The notes: generated by a model not told the origin, from the sequence alone. Positions 35,024 through 43,880 are shown, counted from the stretch's first letter. The stretch: 64,000 nt of DNA from Rhodanobacteraceae bacterium (GCA_016717705.1 JADKFD010000023.1:1-64000); one strand, 5' to 3'. Translations and numbers: made by a program.

Positions 35024-36517
35024 ATGCCCAGCCCGCACAGCAGCGCGCTTCCCGATCTGGCCTACAGTGTCGATCAGGCGCGTGAACTCGACCGCCTTGC
35101 CAGCGCCTCCTTCGAACTTCCCGGAGATGTGCTGATGGAGCGCGCCGGGCGTGCCGCCGCGGCGCTGGTGCGCAATCGCTATCCGCTGGCGCAGCGCATC
35201 GCGGTGATCTGCGGCACGGGCAACAACGGTGGCGACGGCTACGTGATGGCGCGACTGCTGGCCGAGGCGCGCCGCGAGGTTTACGTGTATGCGCCGGACC
35301 AGGCGCTGCCGACGCGCGGCGAGGCGGCGCGGGCCTGCTCCGCCTGGCAGGCAGCCGGCGGCCAGATGTCGATCTTTGGCGCTGAGCTGCCCGAAGTCGA
35401 TCTGGTCATCGACGCGCTGTTCGGCATCGGTTTGACGCGCGCGCCGCAGGGCGCCCACGCTGCGCTGATCAATGCGATCAACGCCCAGGCGGCACCGGTA
35501 CTGGCGCTCGATGTGCCGTCGGGGATCGATGCCGACACTGGCGCAACGCCCGGCGTGGCGGCTGCAGCGCACACCACGCTGAGTTTCATCGGCCTCAAGC
35601 AGGGATTGCTGACCGGCAAGGCGCCGGGACTGGTCGGCGAGTTGCTGGTCGACGATCTGGAACTGCCGAAAGTGCTGTACGCCTGCGTGCCGGCCGCCGT
35701 GCGCGTGCTGCGGCGCGAGCAATTGGCCGGCTGGCTGCCAGCGCGTGCCCGCGATGCCCACAAAGGGCACTTCGGCCACGTGCTGGTGGTTGGCGGAGAA
35801 GATGGCTATGGCGGCGCCGTGCGCCTTGCTGCGGAGGCGGCTGCGCGGGTGGGCGCGGGGCTGGTCAGCGTCGCCACGCGCGCGGCCCATGTTGCGCCCA
35901 TCCTGGCCGCACGCCCGGAACTGATGGTGCGCGGGGTGGCCGGCCCCGGAGATCTCGAGGTCATGCTGGACAAGGCCAGCGTGGTGGTCGTCGGACCTGG
36001 ACTCGGCCAGTCGGCCTGGTCGCAGACACTGCTGGCGGCGGTCACCGAGCGCGGTCTGCCAGTGGTGATGGACGCCGATGCATTGAACCTGCTGGCGCAA
36101 GCCGCTTGCGTGCTGCCGGAACAGGTGGTGATCACACCGCATCCGGGCGAGGCCGCGCGCCTGCTCGATATCAGCACCGCGCAGGTGCAGGCGGATCGCT
36201 TTGCTGCCGCGCGCAAGCTGGCCGAGTACTTCCAGGCGACCGTGGTACTCAAAGGCGCCGGGACGCTGGTTTGCGATGGTCCGCAGTCGCTGGCGATCTG
36301 CCCGATCGCGGCGCCCGGATTGGCGACCGGCGGCACCGGCGATGTGCTCGCCGGCAGCATCGGCGGCTTGATCGCGCAGGGCCTGTCCGCCAGCGATGCG
36401 GCGCGCGCGGCAGTGATGATGCATGCGCTGGCCGGCGTCGCCGCGGCGGCCGATGGCGAGCGTGGAACACTGGCTGGTGACTTGTTGCCGCACCTGCGGC
36501 GCCTGGCCAATCCCTGA
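35024..36517 (+). CDS. nnr: Bifunctional NAD(P)H-hydrate epimerase / ADP-dependent dehydratase
   Basis: 497 aa. The N-terminal YjeF epimerase domain has VICGTGNNGGDGYVMARLL and LALDVPSGIDADTG. The C-terminal ribokinase-like dehydratase domain has HKGHFGHVLVVGGEDGYGGA, VVMDADALNLLA, ITPHPGEAARLL, VLKGAGTLVCDG and GLATGGTGDVLAGSIGGL. It repairs hydrated NADH and NADPH. It precedes tsaE by two bases, the usual nnr-tsaE-amiC order. Confidence 0.95.
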   Translation: MPSPHSSALPDLAYSVDQARELDRLASASFELPGDVLMERAGRAAAALVRNRYPLAQRIAVICGTGNNGGDGYVMARLLAEARREVYVYAPDQALPTRGEAARACSAWQAAGGQMSIFGAELPEVDLVIDALFGIGLTRAPQGAHAALINAINAQAAPVLALDVPSGIDADTGATPGVAAAAHTTLSFIGLKQGLLTGKAPGLVGELLVDDLELPKVLYACVPAAVRVLRREQLAGWLPARARDAHKGHFGHVLVVGGEDGYGGAVRLAAEAAARVGAGLVSVATRAAHVAPILAARPELMVRGVAGPGDLEVMLDKASVVVVGPGLGQSAWSQTLLAAVTERGLPVVMDADALNLLAQAACVLPEQVVITPHPGEAARLLDISTAQVQADRFAAARKLAEYFQATVVLKGAGTLVCDGPQSLAICPIAAPGLATGGTGDVLAGSIGGLIAQGLSASDAARAAVMMHALAGVAAAADGERGTLAGDLLPHLRRLANP

Positions 36518-36519
36518 CG

Positions 36520-36984
36520 GTGGCCGAACTGACACTGCTCCTGCCTGACGAAGCGGCCACGCTGGCACTCGGGGCAAAGCTTGCCCAGGTCGTCGGGCCT
36601 GGCCTGGTCCGCCTGCAGGGCGAACTCGGCGCTGGCAAGACCTGCCTGGTGCGCGGCTTGTTGCGGGGTCTGGGTTATCAGGGGCGCGTCAAGAGCCCGA
36701 CCTACACCTTGGTCGAACCCTATGCGACCGAGCGTCTGCCGGTCAGTCACTGGGATCTGTATAGACTCGGTTCAGCCAGCGAACTCGACGCGCTGGGCCT
36801 GCGCGAACACGACCGGGCGCACGAGTTGTTGCTGGTCGAATGGCCCGAGCGCGCAGGTGGGCGCCTGGATCGCTTTGATCTGGAGATCCGGATCGACTAT
36901 GCCGACGGCGGGCGGGTGGTGCGGATGACACCCGGCAGCGCGCTGGGGCAGAGCTGGGTCGAGGCTTTGAGGCCGACGGCGTAA
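36520..36984 (+). CDS. tsaE: tRNA threonylcarbamoyladenosine biosynthesis ATPase TsaE
   Basis: 154 aa from a GTG start. P-loop GELGAGKT at residues 34-41, VKSPTYTLVEPY, SHWDLYRL and LLLVEWPER are the TsaE signature set. It is the ATPase of the TsaBDE complex making t6A37 in tRNA. It is directly downstream of nnr. Confidence 0.95.
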   Translation: MAELTLLLPDEAATLALGAKLAQVVGPGLVRLQGELGAGKTCLVRGLLRGLGYQGRVKSPTYTLVEPYATERLPVSHWDLYRLGSASELDALGLREHDRAHELLLVEWPERAGGRLDRFDLEIRIDYADGGRVVRMTPGSALGQSWVEALRPTA

Positions 36985-37004
36985 GCGAGTAACGACGGAT
37001 GTAG

Positions 37005-37079
37005 CTCACGTTGGCCGCGCATGCGGCCTACGTGACGGGCACCGCTGTCACGTAGCCTGCTGCGCAGGCAACGTGACCT
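37005..37079. repeat. Two tandem REP-D palindromes with a shared outer stem
   Basis: CACGT-T-GGCCGC-..-GCGGCC-T-ACGTG (about 37008-37036) is followed by GTCACGT-A-GCCTGC-TGC-GCAGGC-A-ACGTGAC (about 37048-37078). The outer CACGT/ACGTG is identical while the inner stem has changed on both sides, so pairing is conserved. Confidence 0.7.
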
Positions 37080-37151
37080 GCGATCGGCAGTTCTGGCACT
37101 TTGCCGGCCCAGCGGCCAACGAATCCTCCGATTGGCATTGCTGCAAACATG

Positions 37152-37202
37152 GGGAGCTTCGGAAGCTGTTCTGCAGAAAGCAGAACAGCTTCCGAAGCTC
37201 CC
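37152..37202. repeat. 23-bp perfect hairpin between tsaE and amiC
   Basis: Arms 37152-37174 and 37180-37202 are exact reverse complements around the 5-nt loop AGAAA. The arms contain AGCTTC-GGAAGCT, itself nearly palindromic, so four AGCTTC-type motifs are stacked. Flanking ATGG/CCAT extends pairing. No U tract follows on either strand. Confidence 0.9.
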
Positions 37203-37274
37203 ATAAAGCAACCGTTCAAGTATGTTGGCTAAGCATTGGATATGTAAGAAAAAGACTTGTCAGCGGTGACCCAA

Positions 37275-38606
37275 ATGCGTTTCAATGTAACGATTGGGGA
37301 TCGGAAGCTGCATCTGATGTTGCGCGCGCTGTTTTTCCTGCTGATCGGCACCGCCACGCTGGCCTGCGCGACCGAGGTCAAGTCGGTGCGCGTGGCTGCC
37401 CGCAATGACTACACGCGGGCCACCATCGATCTGTCGGACGCCCCGGATTACCAGATTTTCACGCTCGCCAACCCCGATCGACTGGTCGTGGATGTCAAGC
37501 GCGGCAGCCTGCGCAACAGTATCGACGGTGATGGCCGCGGCTTGGTCAAATCGGTGCGCTCCGGTCAGCCGGAGGCGGATCGCCTGCGCATCGTGTTCGA
37601 TCTGGCCGAAGCGGTGCGCCCGAAGAGCTTCCTGCAGAACCCGCGGGATCGCTCGCGGCATCGCCTGATCATCGACATGGTGGCGTCGAGTACGCCCGCA
37701 GAGCCCGCGCGTTCGGTCGCGCAGGTCGCGCCGGTCGATGGGCGCGAGGTGATTGTCGCCATCGATGCGGGTCACGGCGGCAACGATCCGGGGGCCATCG
37801 GCGCCAAGGGCACCCACGAAAAAGTGGTTACGCTCAAAATGGCGCAGTTGCTGGCGCAGCGGATCAACCAGGAGCCGGGCATGCGCGCGGTGCTGATCCG
37901 CGACAGCGACGTGTTCATCGCCCTGCCGACGCGCTTCCAGAAGGCGCGCGAGCACAAGGCGGATCTGTTTGTGTCGATCCACGCCGATGCCGCGCTCAAC
38001 CGCAACGCGCGCGGATCGTCGGTGTACATGCTGAGCACACGCGGAGCCTCCAACGAGGCCGCACGCTATCTGGCCGAGCGCGAAAACCGCGCCGACCTGG
38101 TCGGTGGCGTTTCCCTGAACGGCAAGGACAAGGTTCTCGCCGCGGTGCTGCTCGATCTGTCGCAGGGCGCCACGCTGGAGGCCAGTGCAATGGCCGCCGA
38201 GCACGTGCTGGCGTCACTGACGCGCATGGGCAAGGCACACAAGCGCTACGTCGAGCGCGCCAATTTCGTCGTGCTGCGTTCGCCCGATGTGCCGTCCCTG
38301 CTGGTCGAGACCGGCTTCATCAGCAATCCCGACGAAGAAAAGAAACTCAACGATGCCAAGCACCGTACCCGGGTCGCGGAAGCGGTGATGCTCGGTATTC
38401 GCGATTATTTCCATGCGGCACCGCCGCCGGGAACCTGGATCGCCGCCAACGTGAAAATCCGCGCCCACGTCGTCGCGCGGGGCGAAACCCTGAGCGAGAT
38501 CGCTTCGCGCCATGGCGTTTCGGTCACCAAGATCCGCAAGGTCAATGCGCTGAGCAGCGACATGGTCCGGGTGGGTGCGGTGTTGAAGATTCCTACGGCT
38601 TCGTAG
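37275..38606 (+). CDS. amiC: N-acetylmuramoyl-L-alanine amidase, AMIN plus LysM
   Basis: 443 aa from ATG 37275; a TTG at 37257 would add six residues. The signal peptide LMLRALFFLLIGTATLACA leads to an AMIN domain (VKSVRVAARNDYTRATIDLSD). The Amidase_3 zinc domain follows, with IDAGHGGNDPGAIG, E in HEKVVTLKMAQLL, SIHADAALNRNARGSSVYML and PSLLVETGFISNPDEE. A C-terminal LysM (HVVARGETLSEIASRHGVSV) binds peptidoglycan. It cleaves septal peptidoglycan in the periplasm during daughter-cell separation. Confidence 0.93.
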   Translation: MRFNVTIGDRKLHLMLRALFFLLIGTATLACATEVKSVRVAARNDYTRATIDLSDAPDYQIFTLANPDRLVVDVKRGSLRNSIDGDGRGLVKSVRSGQPEADRLRIVFDLAEAVRPKSFLQNPRDRSRHRLIIDMVASSTPAEPARSVAQVAPVDGREVIVAIDAGHGGNDPGAIGAKGTHEKVVTLKMAQLLAQRINQEPGMRAVLIRDSDVFIALPTRFQKAREHKADLFVSIHADAALNRNARGSSVYMLSTRGASNEAARYLAERENRADLVGGVSLNGKDKVLAAVLLDLSQGATLEASAMAAEHVLASLTRMGKAHKRYVERANFVVLRSPDVPSLLVETGFISNPDEEKKLNDAKHRTRVAEAVMLGIRDYFHAAPPPGTWIAANVKIRAHVVARGETLSEIASRHGVSVTKIRKVNALSSDMVRVGAVLKIPTAS

Positions 38607-38613
38607 GCAGACT

Positions 38614-38693
38614 GCTATCGCGCGCGAGCGCGCTCCTACAAATCCTGCGTGGATCATCGGCGAAGTTGTAGGAGCGCGCTCGCGCGCGATGCT
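38614..38693. repeat. REP-A inverted pair
   Basis: Copies at 38614-38641 (ATCGCGCGCGAGCGCGCTCC) and 38667-38693 (GTAGGAGCGCGCTCGCGCGC) in opposite orientation, in the amiC-tldD spacer. Nothing else was recognised in that 193-nt spacer. Confidence 0.85.
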
Positions 38694-38799
38694 CTTCACG
38701 ATCACGCGTGATGCCCATTTGGCACTCGACCGATCTTCATCCCTTGTATCGCCCCACTCCGGCATCATCTAGGGTTGTCCGCTTCCCTAGAGTTGCCTG

Positions 38800-40239
38800 A
38801 TGACCGATTCCGCGATTGCCCTGGCGCAGCGCCAGTTCCTGTCGTCCGGGCTGGACTTGTCGATGGTCGAGCGCGCGCTGGGCGCGCTGCTCGGCCCCGG
38901 TGTCGACGGCGCTGATCTGTATTTCCAGCACACCCGCCACGAGGGCTGGGGGCTGGAGGACGGCATCGTCAAGGAGGGCTCGCACAACATCGAGCAGGGC
39001 GTGGGCGTGCGCGCGGTGTCCGGCGAAAAGGTCGGCTTTGCCTATTCCGATGCGATCGACGCGCCGGCCTTGATGGAAGCCGCCAGCAGCGCCCGCGCCA
39101 TCGCCCGCACCGGTGGCAGCGGCGCGCAGGCCAGGTTGGTCACGCATGAGGGTCGCGCGCTGTATCCGGCGATCGATCCGATCGACAGTGCCAGCGCCGA
39201 AGCCAAGGTGGCGCTGCTCAAGGAAATCGATGCCTATGCGCGCAGCCTGGATCCGCGCGTGCAGCAGGTCATGGTCAGCCTGGCGGCGGAAACCGACACC
39301 ATCCTGATCGCGCAGAGTGACGGCACGCTGGCCGCCGACGTGCGACCACTGATGCAGTTTCGCGTGCAGGTGATCGCCGAGGGCAAGGGTCGTCGCGAGG
39401 CGGGCTTTTCCGGTGGCGGTGGCCGCCGTGGATTCGATGAATACCTGAGCGGCGACGCCGCGCGCGCCCATGCGCGCGAAGCCGTGCGCCAAGCCCTGGT
39501 CAACCTGGACTCGGTGCCGGCGCCCGCGGGGAGCATGACCGTCGTGCTCGGCTCCGGCTGGCCCGGCGTGCTGCTGCACGAGGCCATCGGCCATGGCCTC
39601 GAGGGCGACTTCAATCGCAAGGGCACCAGCGCCTTCTCCGGGCGCATGGGCCAGCAGGTCGCCAATCCGCTGGTGACCGTGGTCGACGACGGCACCCTGG
39701 TCGGCCGTCGCGGCTCGCTCAACATCGACGACGAAGGCACCGTCAGCCAGTGCACCACGCTGATCGAAAACGGCGTGCTCAAGGGCTATCTGTTCGACAA
39801 GCTCAATGCGCGCCTGATGGGCACGACGAGCACCGGCAACGGCCGCCGCGAATCCTTCGCGCACCTGCCGATGCCGCGCATGACCAACACCTACATGCGC
39901 CCCGGTCCGCACGAGCGCGAAGAGATCATCCGCTCGGTGAAGAAGGGCCTGTACGCGGTCAATTTCGGTGGCGGCCAGGTCGACATCACCAGCGGCAAGT
40001 TCGTCTTTTCGGCTTCCGAGGCTTACCTGATCGAAAACGGCAAGATCACCGTGCCGGTCAAGGGCGCCACGCTGATCGGCAACGGCCCCGACGTGCTCAC
40101 CCGCGTGTCGATGGTCGGCAACGACCTGGAGCTCGACCAGGGCGTCGGCGTATGCGGCAAGGACGGCCAGAGCGTGCCGGTGGGCGTCGGCCAGCCGACC
40201 TTGCGCGTGGATGCGCTGACGGTGGGTGGGACGCAGTAG
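38800..40239 (+). CDS. tldD: Metalloprotease TldD
   Basis: 479 aa. The modified zinc motif is HEAIGHGLEGD, with the first histidine near residue 260. GVGVRAVSGEKVGFAYSD, NPLVTVVDDGTL and MPRMTNTYMRPG are further TldD/PmbA family blocks. With PmbA (TldE) it forms a heterodimer that degrades unfolded peptides and matures ribosomal peptides such as microcin precursors. The pmbA gene is not in the window. It is convergent with the oxidoreductase gene. Confidence 0.95.
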   Translation: MTDSAIALAQRQFLSSGLDLSMVERALGALLGPGVDGADLYFQHTRHEGWGLEDGIVKEGSHNIEQGVGVRAVSGEKVGFAYSDAIDAPALMEAASSARAIARTGGSGAQARLVTHEGRALYPAIDPIDSASAEAKVALLKEIDAYARSLDPRVQQVMVSLAAETDTILIAQSDGTLAADVRPLMQFRVQVIAEGKGRREAGFSGGGGRRGFDEYLSGDAARAHAREAVRQALVNLDSVPAPAGSMTVVLGSGWPGVLLHEAIGHGLEGDFNRKGTSAFSGRMGQQVANPLVTVVDDGTLVGRRGSLNIDDEGTVSQCTTLIENGVLKGYLFDKLNARLMGTTSTGNGRRESFAHLPMPRMTNTYMRPGPHEREEIIRSVKKGLYAVNFGGGQVDITSGKFVFSASEAYLIENGKITVPVKGATLIGNGPDVLTRVSMVGNDLELDQGVGVCGKDGQSVPVGVGQPTLRVDALTVGGTQ

Positions 40240-40254
40240 GCGTTCGGGTGGGGC

Positions 40255-40482
40255 GGGAACCGGGAATGGGGAATGGGGAATGGGAAGAGCAACTGCGTGC
40301 CGCGCCCTTGGAGAGCTACGCGCCTGCGTGGCCCTCTTGGTCATCCATTCCTTAGAAAAAAGTAGCGCCGAGAGCTCTCTACCCGCGAGCCTTTCCCGAT
40401 TCCCGATTCCCGATTCCCGATTCCCGATTCCCGATTCCCGATTCCCGATTCCCGATTCCCGATTCCCGATTCCCGATTCCCC
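40255..40482. repeat. Heptad-arm element H2 between tldD and the oxidoreductase gene
   Basis: The left arm 40255-40287 reads GGGAACC, GGGAATG three times, then a partial unit. The right arm 40399-40482 has 11 perfect ATTCCCG units plus ATTCCCC. The arms are inverted relative to each other around a core of about 110 nt. The left arm starts 15 nt after the tldD stop and the right arm ends 7 nt before the other gene's stop. Confidence 0.92.
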
Positions 40483-40489
40483 GCTTCGC

Positions 40490-41485
40490 TCAGACCTTCA
40501 AAACCTGCTTGCCGAAATTGCGCCCGGCGAGCAGGTGCCGCAGCGTGGCCGGGAAATTGGCCAGACCTTCCATCACGTCGACCTTGCCTTTCAGCTGGCC
40601 CGATGCAACCAGCGGCGCCATCGCCGCGATGGCTTCTTCGCCGCGGTGCAGGTAGTCGATGACGACGAAGCCTTCCATCCGCGCACGCGCCGAGATCAAC
40701 GACAGGTAATTCGCCGGTCCGCGCACTTCACCGGTGGCGTTGTATTGCGAGATGCCGCCGCACACGACGATGCGCGCCTTGAGCTTCAGGCGCTTGAGCA
40801 CCGAGTCGAGGATCTCGCCGCCGACGTTGTCGAAATACACGTCGATGCCATCCGGGCAGGTCTCGAACAGGGCCTTGCCGACCTTCTCGTTCTTGTAGTC
40901 GATCACCGCGTCGGCGCCGAGTTCATCCTTCACATAGGCGCACTTGTCGGCACCGCCGGCGATGCCGACCACACGGCAACCCCAGGCCTTGGCCAGTTGC
41001 ACCACGGTCGAGCCCACGGCGCCTGCCGCGGCAGAGACGACAACGGTCTCGCCGGCCTTGGCCTGGCCGATTTCCTTCAGCCCGAAATAGGCGGTGAATC
41101 CGGTGGCGCCGAACACATGCAGGGCCCAGGTCGGATCCGGCAACGCGCGCGGGTCGAAAACCCGATAGCCCTTGCCCTCGGTGATGAACTCCTCGGTCAC
41201 ACCGGTCATGCCACCGACCCAACTGCCGACCGGCAATCGCGCATTCTTCGATTCGACGATCTCGCCGATGCCGCCAGCGCGCATCACCTCGTTCAGTCCA
41301 ACCGGCGGCCAGTACGATTTCTGCTCGGTCATCCAGATCCGCATCGCCGGATCGACCGACAGATAGCGCACAGCAACCCGCGCCTCGCCGTCGTTCAACG
41401 CTCGCGAATCGACCGGACGCAGCTCGAAATCGGAATCCTTGGGTTCGCCCTGCGGGCGGGCGATGAGGTGCAGGGATTGGGGCAT
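40490..41485 (-). CDS. NADP-dependent oxidoreductase, zinc-independent MDR (CurA/leukotriene reductase type)
   Basis: 331 aa. It lacks the zinc-binding cysteines of alcohol dehydrogenases. It carries ALHVFGATGFTAYFGLKEIG and the NADP-binding AGETVVVSAAAGAVGSTVVQLAK, with GCRVVGIAGG. YFDNVGGEILDSVLKRL is the typical medium-chain reductase/dehydrogenase segment of alkenal/one oxidoreductases. It probably reduces activated carbon-carbon double bonds. It is co-directional with rraA but separated by a heptad-arm element. Confidence 0.88.
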   Translation of the reverse strand: MPQSLHLIARPQGEPKDSDFELRPVDSRALNDGEARVAVRYLSVDPAMRIWMTEQKSYWPPVGLNEVMRAGGIGEIVESKNARLPVGSWVGGMTGVTEEFITEGKGYRVFDPRALPDPTWALHVFGATGFTAYFGLKEIGQAKAGETVVVSAAAGAVGSTVVQLAKAWGCRVVGIAGGADKCAYVKDELGADAVIDYKNEKVGKALFETCPDGIDVYFDNVGGEILDSVLKRLKLKARIVVCGGISQYNATGEVRGPANYLSLISARARMEGFVVIDYLHRGEEAIAAMAPLVASGQLKGKVDVMEGLANFPATLRHLLAGRNFGKQVLKV

Positions 41486-41505
41486 GGGGTGGGTCTCGTA
41501 AGGAA

Positions 41506-41630
41506 GTGAGTAGTGAATAGTGAATAGTGAGTAAGAGCTGCGGGTAGGTGGTTTCTGGAGAGGCTTGCGGATAATGACGTCAGCTTGGGCCGGGCCGGCT
41601 TTTACTCACTACTCACTATTCACTACTCAC
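41506..41630. repeat. Heptad-arm element H3 between the oxidoreductase gene and rraA
   Basis: The left arm 41506-41533 reads GTGAGTA, GTGAATA, GTGAATA, GTGAGTA. The right arm 41603-41630 reads TACTCAC, TACTCAC, TATTCAC, TACTCAC, the reverse complements. The core is about 70 nt. The arms end 20 nt from the oxidoreductase start and 6 nt from the rraA stop. Confidence 0.92.
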
Positions 41631-41636
41631 CGCTCT

Positions 41637-42119
41637 TCAGGGATGCAACTGCACGCTCGACACCAACACCCCATCCGCATCGGCATACAGCCAGTCATCC
41701 GGAGCGATGCGAGCACCCGCGAATTCCAGCACACGGCCGGTGTGGCCGGTGTGCAGGCCTTTTTCGCTCTTGCGCGGATGGGCGGCGAGCGCCTTGATGC
41801 CGATCGCTTCGGCCGCCAGTTCGGCGACATCGCGCACGCAGCCGTAGACGACGATACCGGCCCAGTTGTTGCGGCGCCCGAGCTCGGCGAGCATGCCGCC
41901 GACCAGCGCGCAGCGCAGCGAGCCGCCTCCGTCGACGACCAGCACGCGGCCCGCGCCGGGTGTTTCCAGCGTCGCGCGCACCAGCGCGTTGTCCTCGTAC
42001 ACCTTGAGCGTGACCACGCGGCCGTGAAAGCCGGTCACACCGCCAAAATCGCGAAAGATCGGCGCCAGCACGGGCGCATCGGGATGGGCGTCGGAAAGAT
42101 CGGTGGTGGCGAGGGACAT
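41637..42119 (-). CDS. rraA: Ribonuclease E activity regulator RraA
   Basis: 160 aa from the ATG at 42117-42119. The RraA fold shows FGGVTGFHGRVVTLKVYEDN, GRVLVVDGGGSLRCALVGG (the glycine loop), NNWAGIVVYGCVRDVAELA and GVLVSSVQLHP at the end. It binds and inhibits RNase E; close relatives are aldolases, but length and motifs favour RraA. Confidence 0.92.
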   Translation of the reverse strand: MSLATTDLSDAHPDAPVLAPIFRDFGGVTGFHGRVVTLKVYEDNALVRATLETPGAGRVLVVDGGGSLRCALVGGMLAELGRRNNWAGIVVYGCVRDVAELAAEAIGIKALAAHPRKSEKGLHTGHTGRVLEFAGARIAPDDWLYADADGVLVSSVQLHP

Positions 42120-42190
42120 GGGTGGCCCGCAACGGTGGCGATGCCCGATTGTGGCACCGTATCGGCGGGCTTTCACCCGATCGCCGAGAA

Positions 42191-42367
42191 GCATCGCGCG
42201 CGAGCGCGTTCTTCCAACCGCGCCGTGCATCCACGCAAGAATTGCAGGAGCGCGCTCGCGCGCGATGCTTCTGGTATTTCCGACCGACAGCATCGTGGGA
42301 TGAACCTGCTCCCACAGGGGCCAATGCAGCGCCGGATGCTACTCACCACTCACCATTCACTACTTAC
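42191..42367. repeat. REP-A pair, REP-E copy and heptad array H4 before ppiA
   Basis: The REP-A copies are at 42191-42216 and 42243-42268 in opposite orientation. A REP-E-like ATCGTGGG...CCCACAGG follows at about 42293-42318. The heptads TACTCAC, CACTCAC, CATTCAC, TACTTAC lie at 42340-42367. Together they fill the 309-nt gap between rraA and ppiA. No gene is seen there. Confidence 0.75.
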
Positions 42368-42428
42368 TGCTTCTGGCCCAAATCTGCTATGAATCGCGGC
42401 CTCGGATGAACCTGCCTCGGAGCACGCC

Positions 42429-43038
42429 ATGAATCGTTTTGCCCTTGCCTTGCTTGCGTTCGGATTTGCCGCCGCCGCCAGCGCCCAGACTGCCAATCCG
42501 CGCGTCTCGATCGTGACCAATCAGGGGCGAGATCGTGGTCGAACTGGACGCCGTCAAGGCGCCCAAATCGACTGAAAATTTCGTCCAGTACGTCAAGGCC
42601 GGCCAATACGACGGCACCATTTTCCATCGCGTGATCGACAATTTCATGATCCAGGGCGGCGGTTACACCACCGAACTGGTGCCGAAGGGTGGGCTGCGTC
42701 CGCCGGTGATGAACGAGGCCGACAATGGACTGTCGAACATGCGCGGCACGCTGGCGATGGCGCGCACCATGGACCCGCATTCGGGGACTTCGCAGTTCTT
42801 CATCAATGTCGCCGACAACAAGGCGCTGGATCACGTCAGCAAGGCCGATGGCCGCACCTGGGGCTACGCGGTGTTCGGCAAGGTGGTCAGCGGCATGGAG
42901 GTGGTCGACAAGATCAAGGTCATGCCGACCAGCGCGTTTTCACCGGAATTCCCGACCCTGCCGCGTCCTTACGTGGTCATCGAGAAGGCGACCGTGGTCG
43001 AGGCTGCGGCTGACGCCGCCAAGCCGGCCGGTCAGTAA
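42429..43038 (+). CDS. ppiA: Periplasmic cyclophilin-type peptidyl-prolyl isomerase; one apparent frameshift
   Basis: 202 aa after removing one extra base in the G run 42524-42527. The N-terminus MNRFALALLAFGFAAAASAQ is a signal peptide, followed by NPRVSIVTNQG. The next frame continues EIVVELDAVKAPKSTENFVQYV, then FHRVIDNFMIQGGGYT, GTLAMARTMDPHSGTSQFFIN and YAVFGKVVSGMEVVDKIK. The cyclophilin catalytic Arg and Phe-Gln segments are intact. Homopolymer miscalling is likely. It is 18 nt upstream of lpxH. Confidence 0.9.
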
Positions 43039-43056
43039 GCGCGCAGCGCTGGCGCC

Positions 43057-43785
43057 ATGGGCGCGATCTACTTCGCGTCCGACCTGCATCTGACTGCGGT
43101 CGAAAGCTGCGCTTTCGACCAGTGGATTGAATTTTGCGCACGTGTGGCGGCCGATGGTGAGTCGCTGTATCTGCTCGGCGATGTATTCGAGGCCTATGTG
43201 GGCGACGATGACGACTCGCCGCTGCGGGCGGCAGTGGTCGCCAGCCTGCGACGCCTGAGCGATGCCGGCGTCGAAATCAGCTTTGCCCACGGCAACCGCG
43301 ATTTCCTGGTCGGCGCCGAATTTTCGGCAAGCAGCGGCGCGCGCCTGATGGCTGAGGTCGAGATCATCGAACTGGCCCATCGGCGGGCTACCGTGTTGCA
43401 CGGCGATACCCTGTGCACCGACGACATCGCGTACCAGACGGTACGCCGGCAACTGCGCGATCCGGCGTGGCAGGCGCATTTCCTGGCGCAACCGCTGGCC
43501 GCCCGGCGGGCATTTGCCGCCAAGGCCCGTGCCGAGAGCGCCGCGCACACAGCGATGGCGGCGGCGTCGATCATGGACGTCAACGCGGATGCCGTCGCGG
43601 CCTTGCAGAGCGCTACGGCAGCCGACTGGATCATCCACGGACACACGCATCGGCCCGCGGTGCACGATCTTCGCGCTGGCCGCCGCCGTATCGTGCTCGG
43701 CGACTGGCCGCGTGTGGCGTCGTGGTTACGGGTGGATGGCGATGCGGCGCAGCTGCACTTCGAAGGTCGTGCGCTGTCTCTGTAG
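43057..43785 (+). CDS. lpxH: UDP-2,3-diacylglucosamine diphosphatase
   Basis: 242 aa calcineurin-like phosphoesterase. The metal motifs are SDLHL, LLGDVFEAYVGDDD, HGNRDFLVG, LHGDTLCTDD and IIHGHTHRPAVH. These fit LpxH, which makes lipid X from UDP-2,3-diacylglucosamine at the cytoplasmic face in lipid A synthesis, and confirm a Gram-negative host. ppiA-lpxH adjacency suggests one transcript. Confidence 0.95.
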   Translation: MGAIYFASDLHLTAVESCAFDQWIEFCARVAADGESLYLLGDVFEAYVGDDDDSPLRAAVVASLRRLSDAGVEISFAHGNRDFLVGAEFSASSGARLMAEVEIIELAHRRATVLHGDTLCTDDIAYQTVRRQLRDPAWQAHFLAQPLAARRAFAAKARAESAAHTAMAAASIMDVNADAVAALQSATAADWIIHGHTHRPAVHDLRAGRRRIVLGDWPRVASWLRVDGDAAQLHFEGRALSL

Positions 43786-43880
43786 GCCGTGGTCCGCGCG
43801 CCAGCGCGTTCCCCGGCGCTGGTGATGATCTGTCGCGCGTACCCGGTGAATCGCTGCGCGATACAGCGGGCTACCAAAGC
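43786..43880. repeat. Two REP-C-like palindromes after lpxH
   Basis: GTAGGCCGTGGTCCGCGCGC (43784-43825, decayed) and CCCGGTG-A-ATCGC-TGC-GCGAT-A-CAGCGGG (43841-43869). They lie in the convergent spacer between lpxH and the membrane-protein gene. Confidence 0.6.

Noticed and set aside
37152..37202. Rho-independent terminator of tsaE
   Set aside because: The stem is strong but neither strand has a U tract after it, so it is reported as an unexplained hairpin.
40399..40482. Perfect 7-bp tandem as a phase-variable coding tract
   Set aside because: It lies between two stop codons of convergent genes and is not inside a supported ORF. A 7-bp unit inside a gene would shift frame, but no gene spans it.
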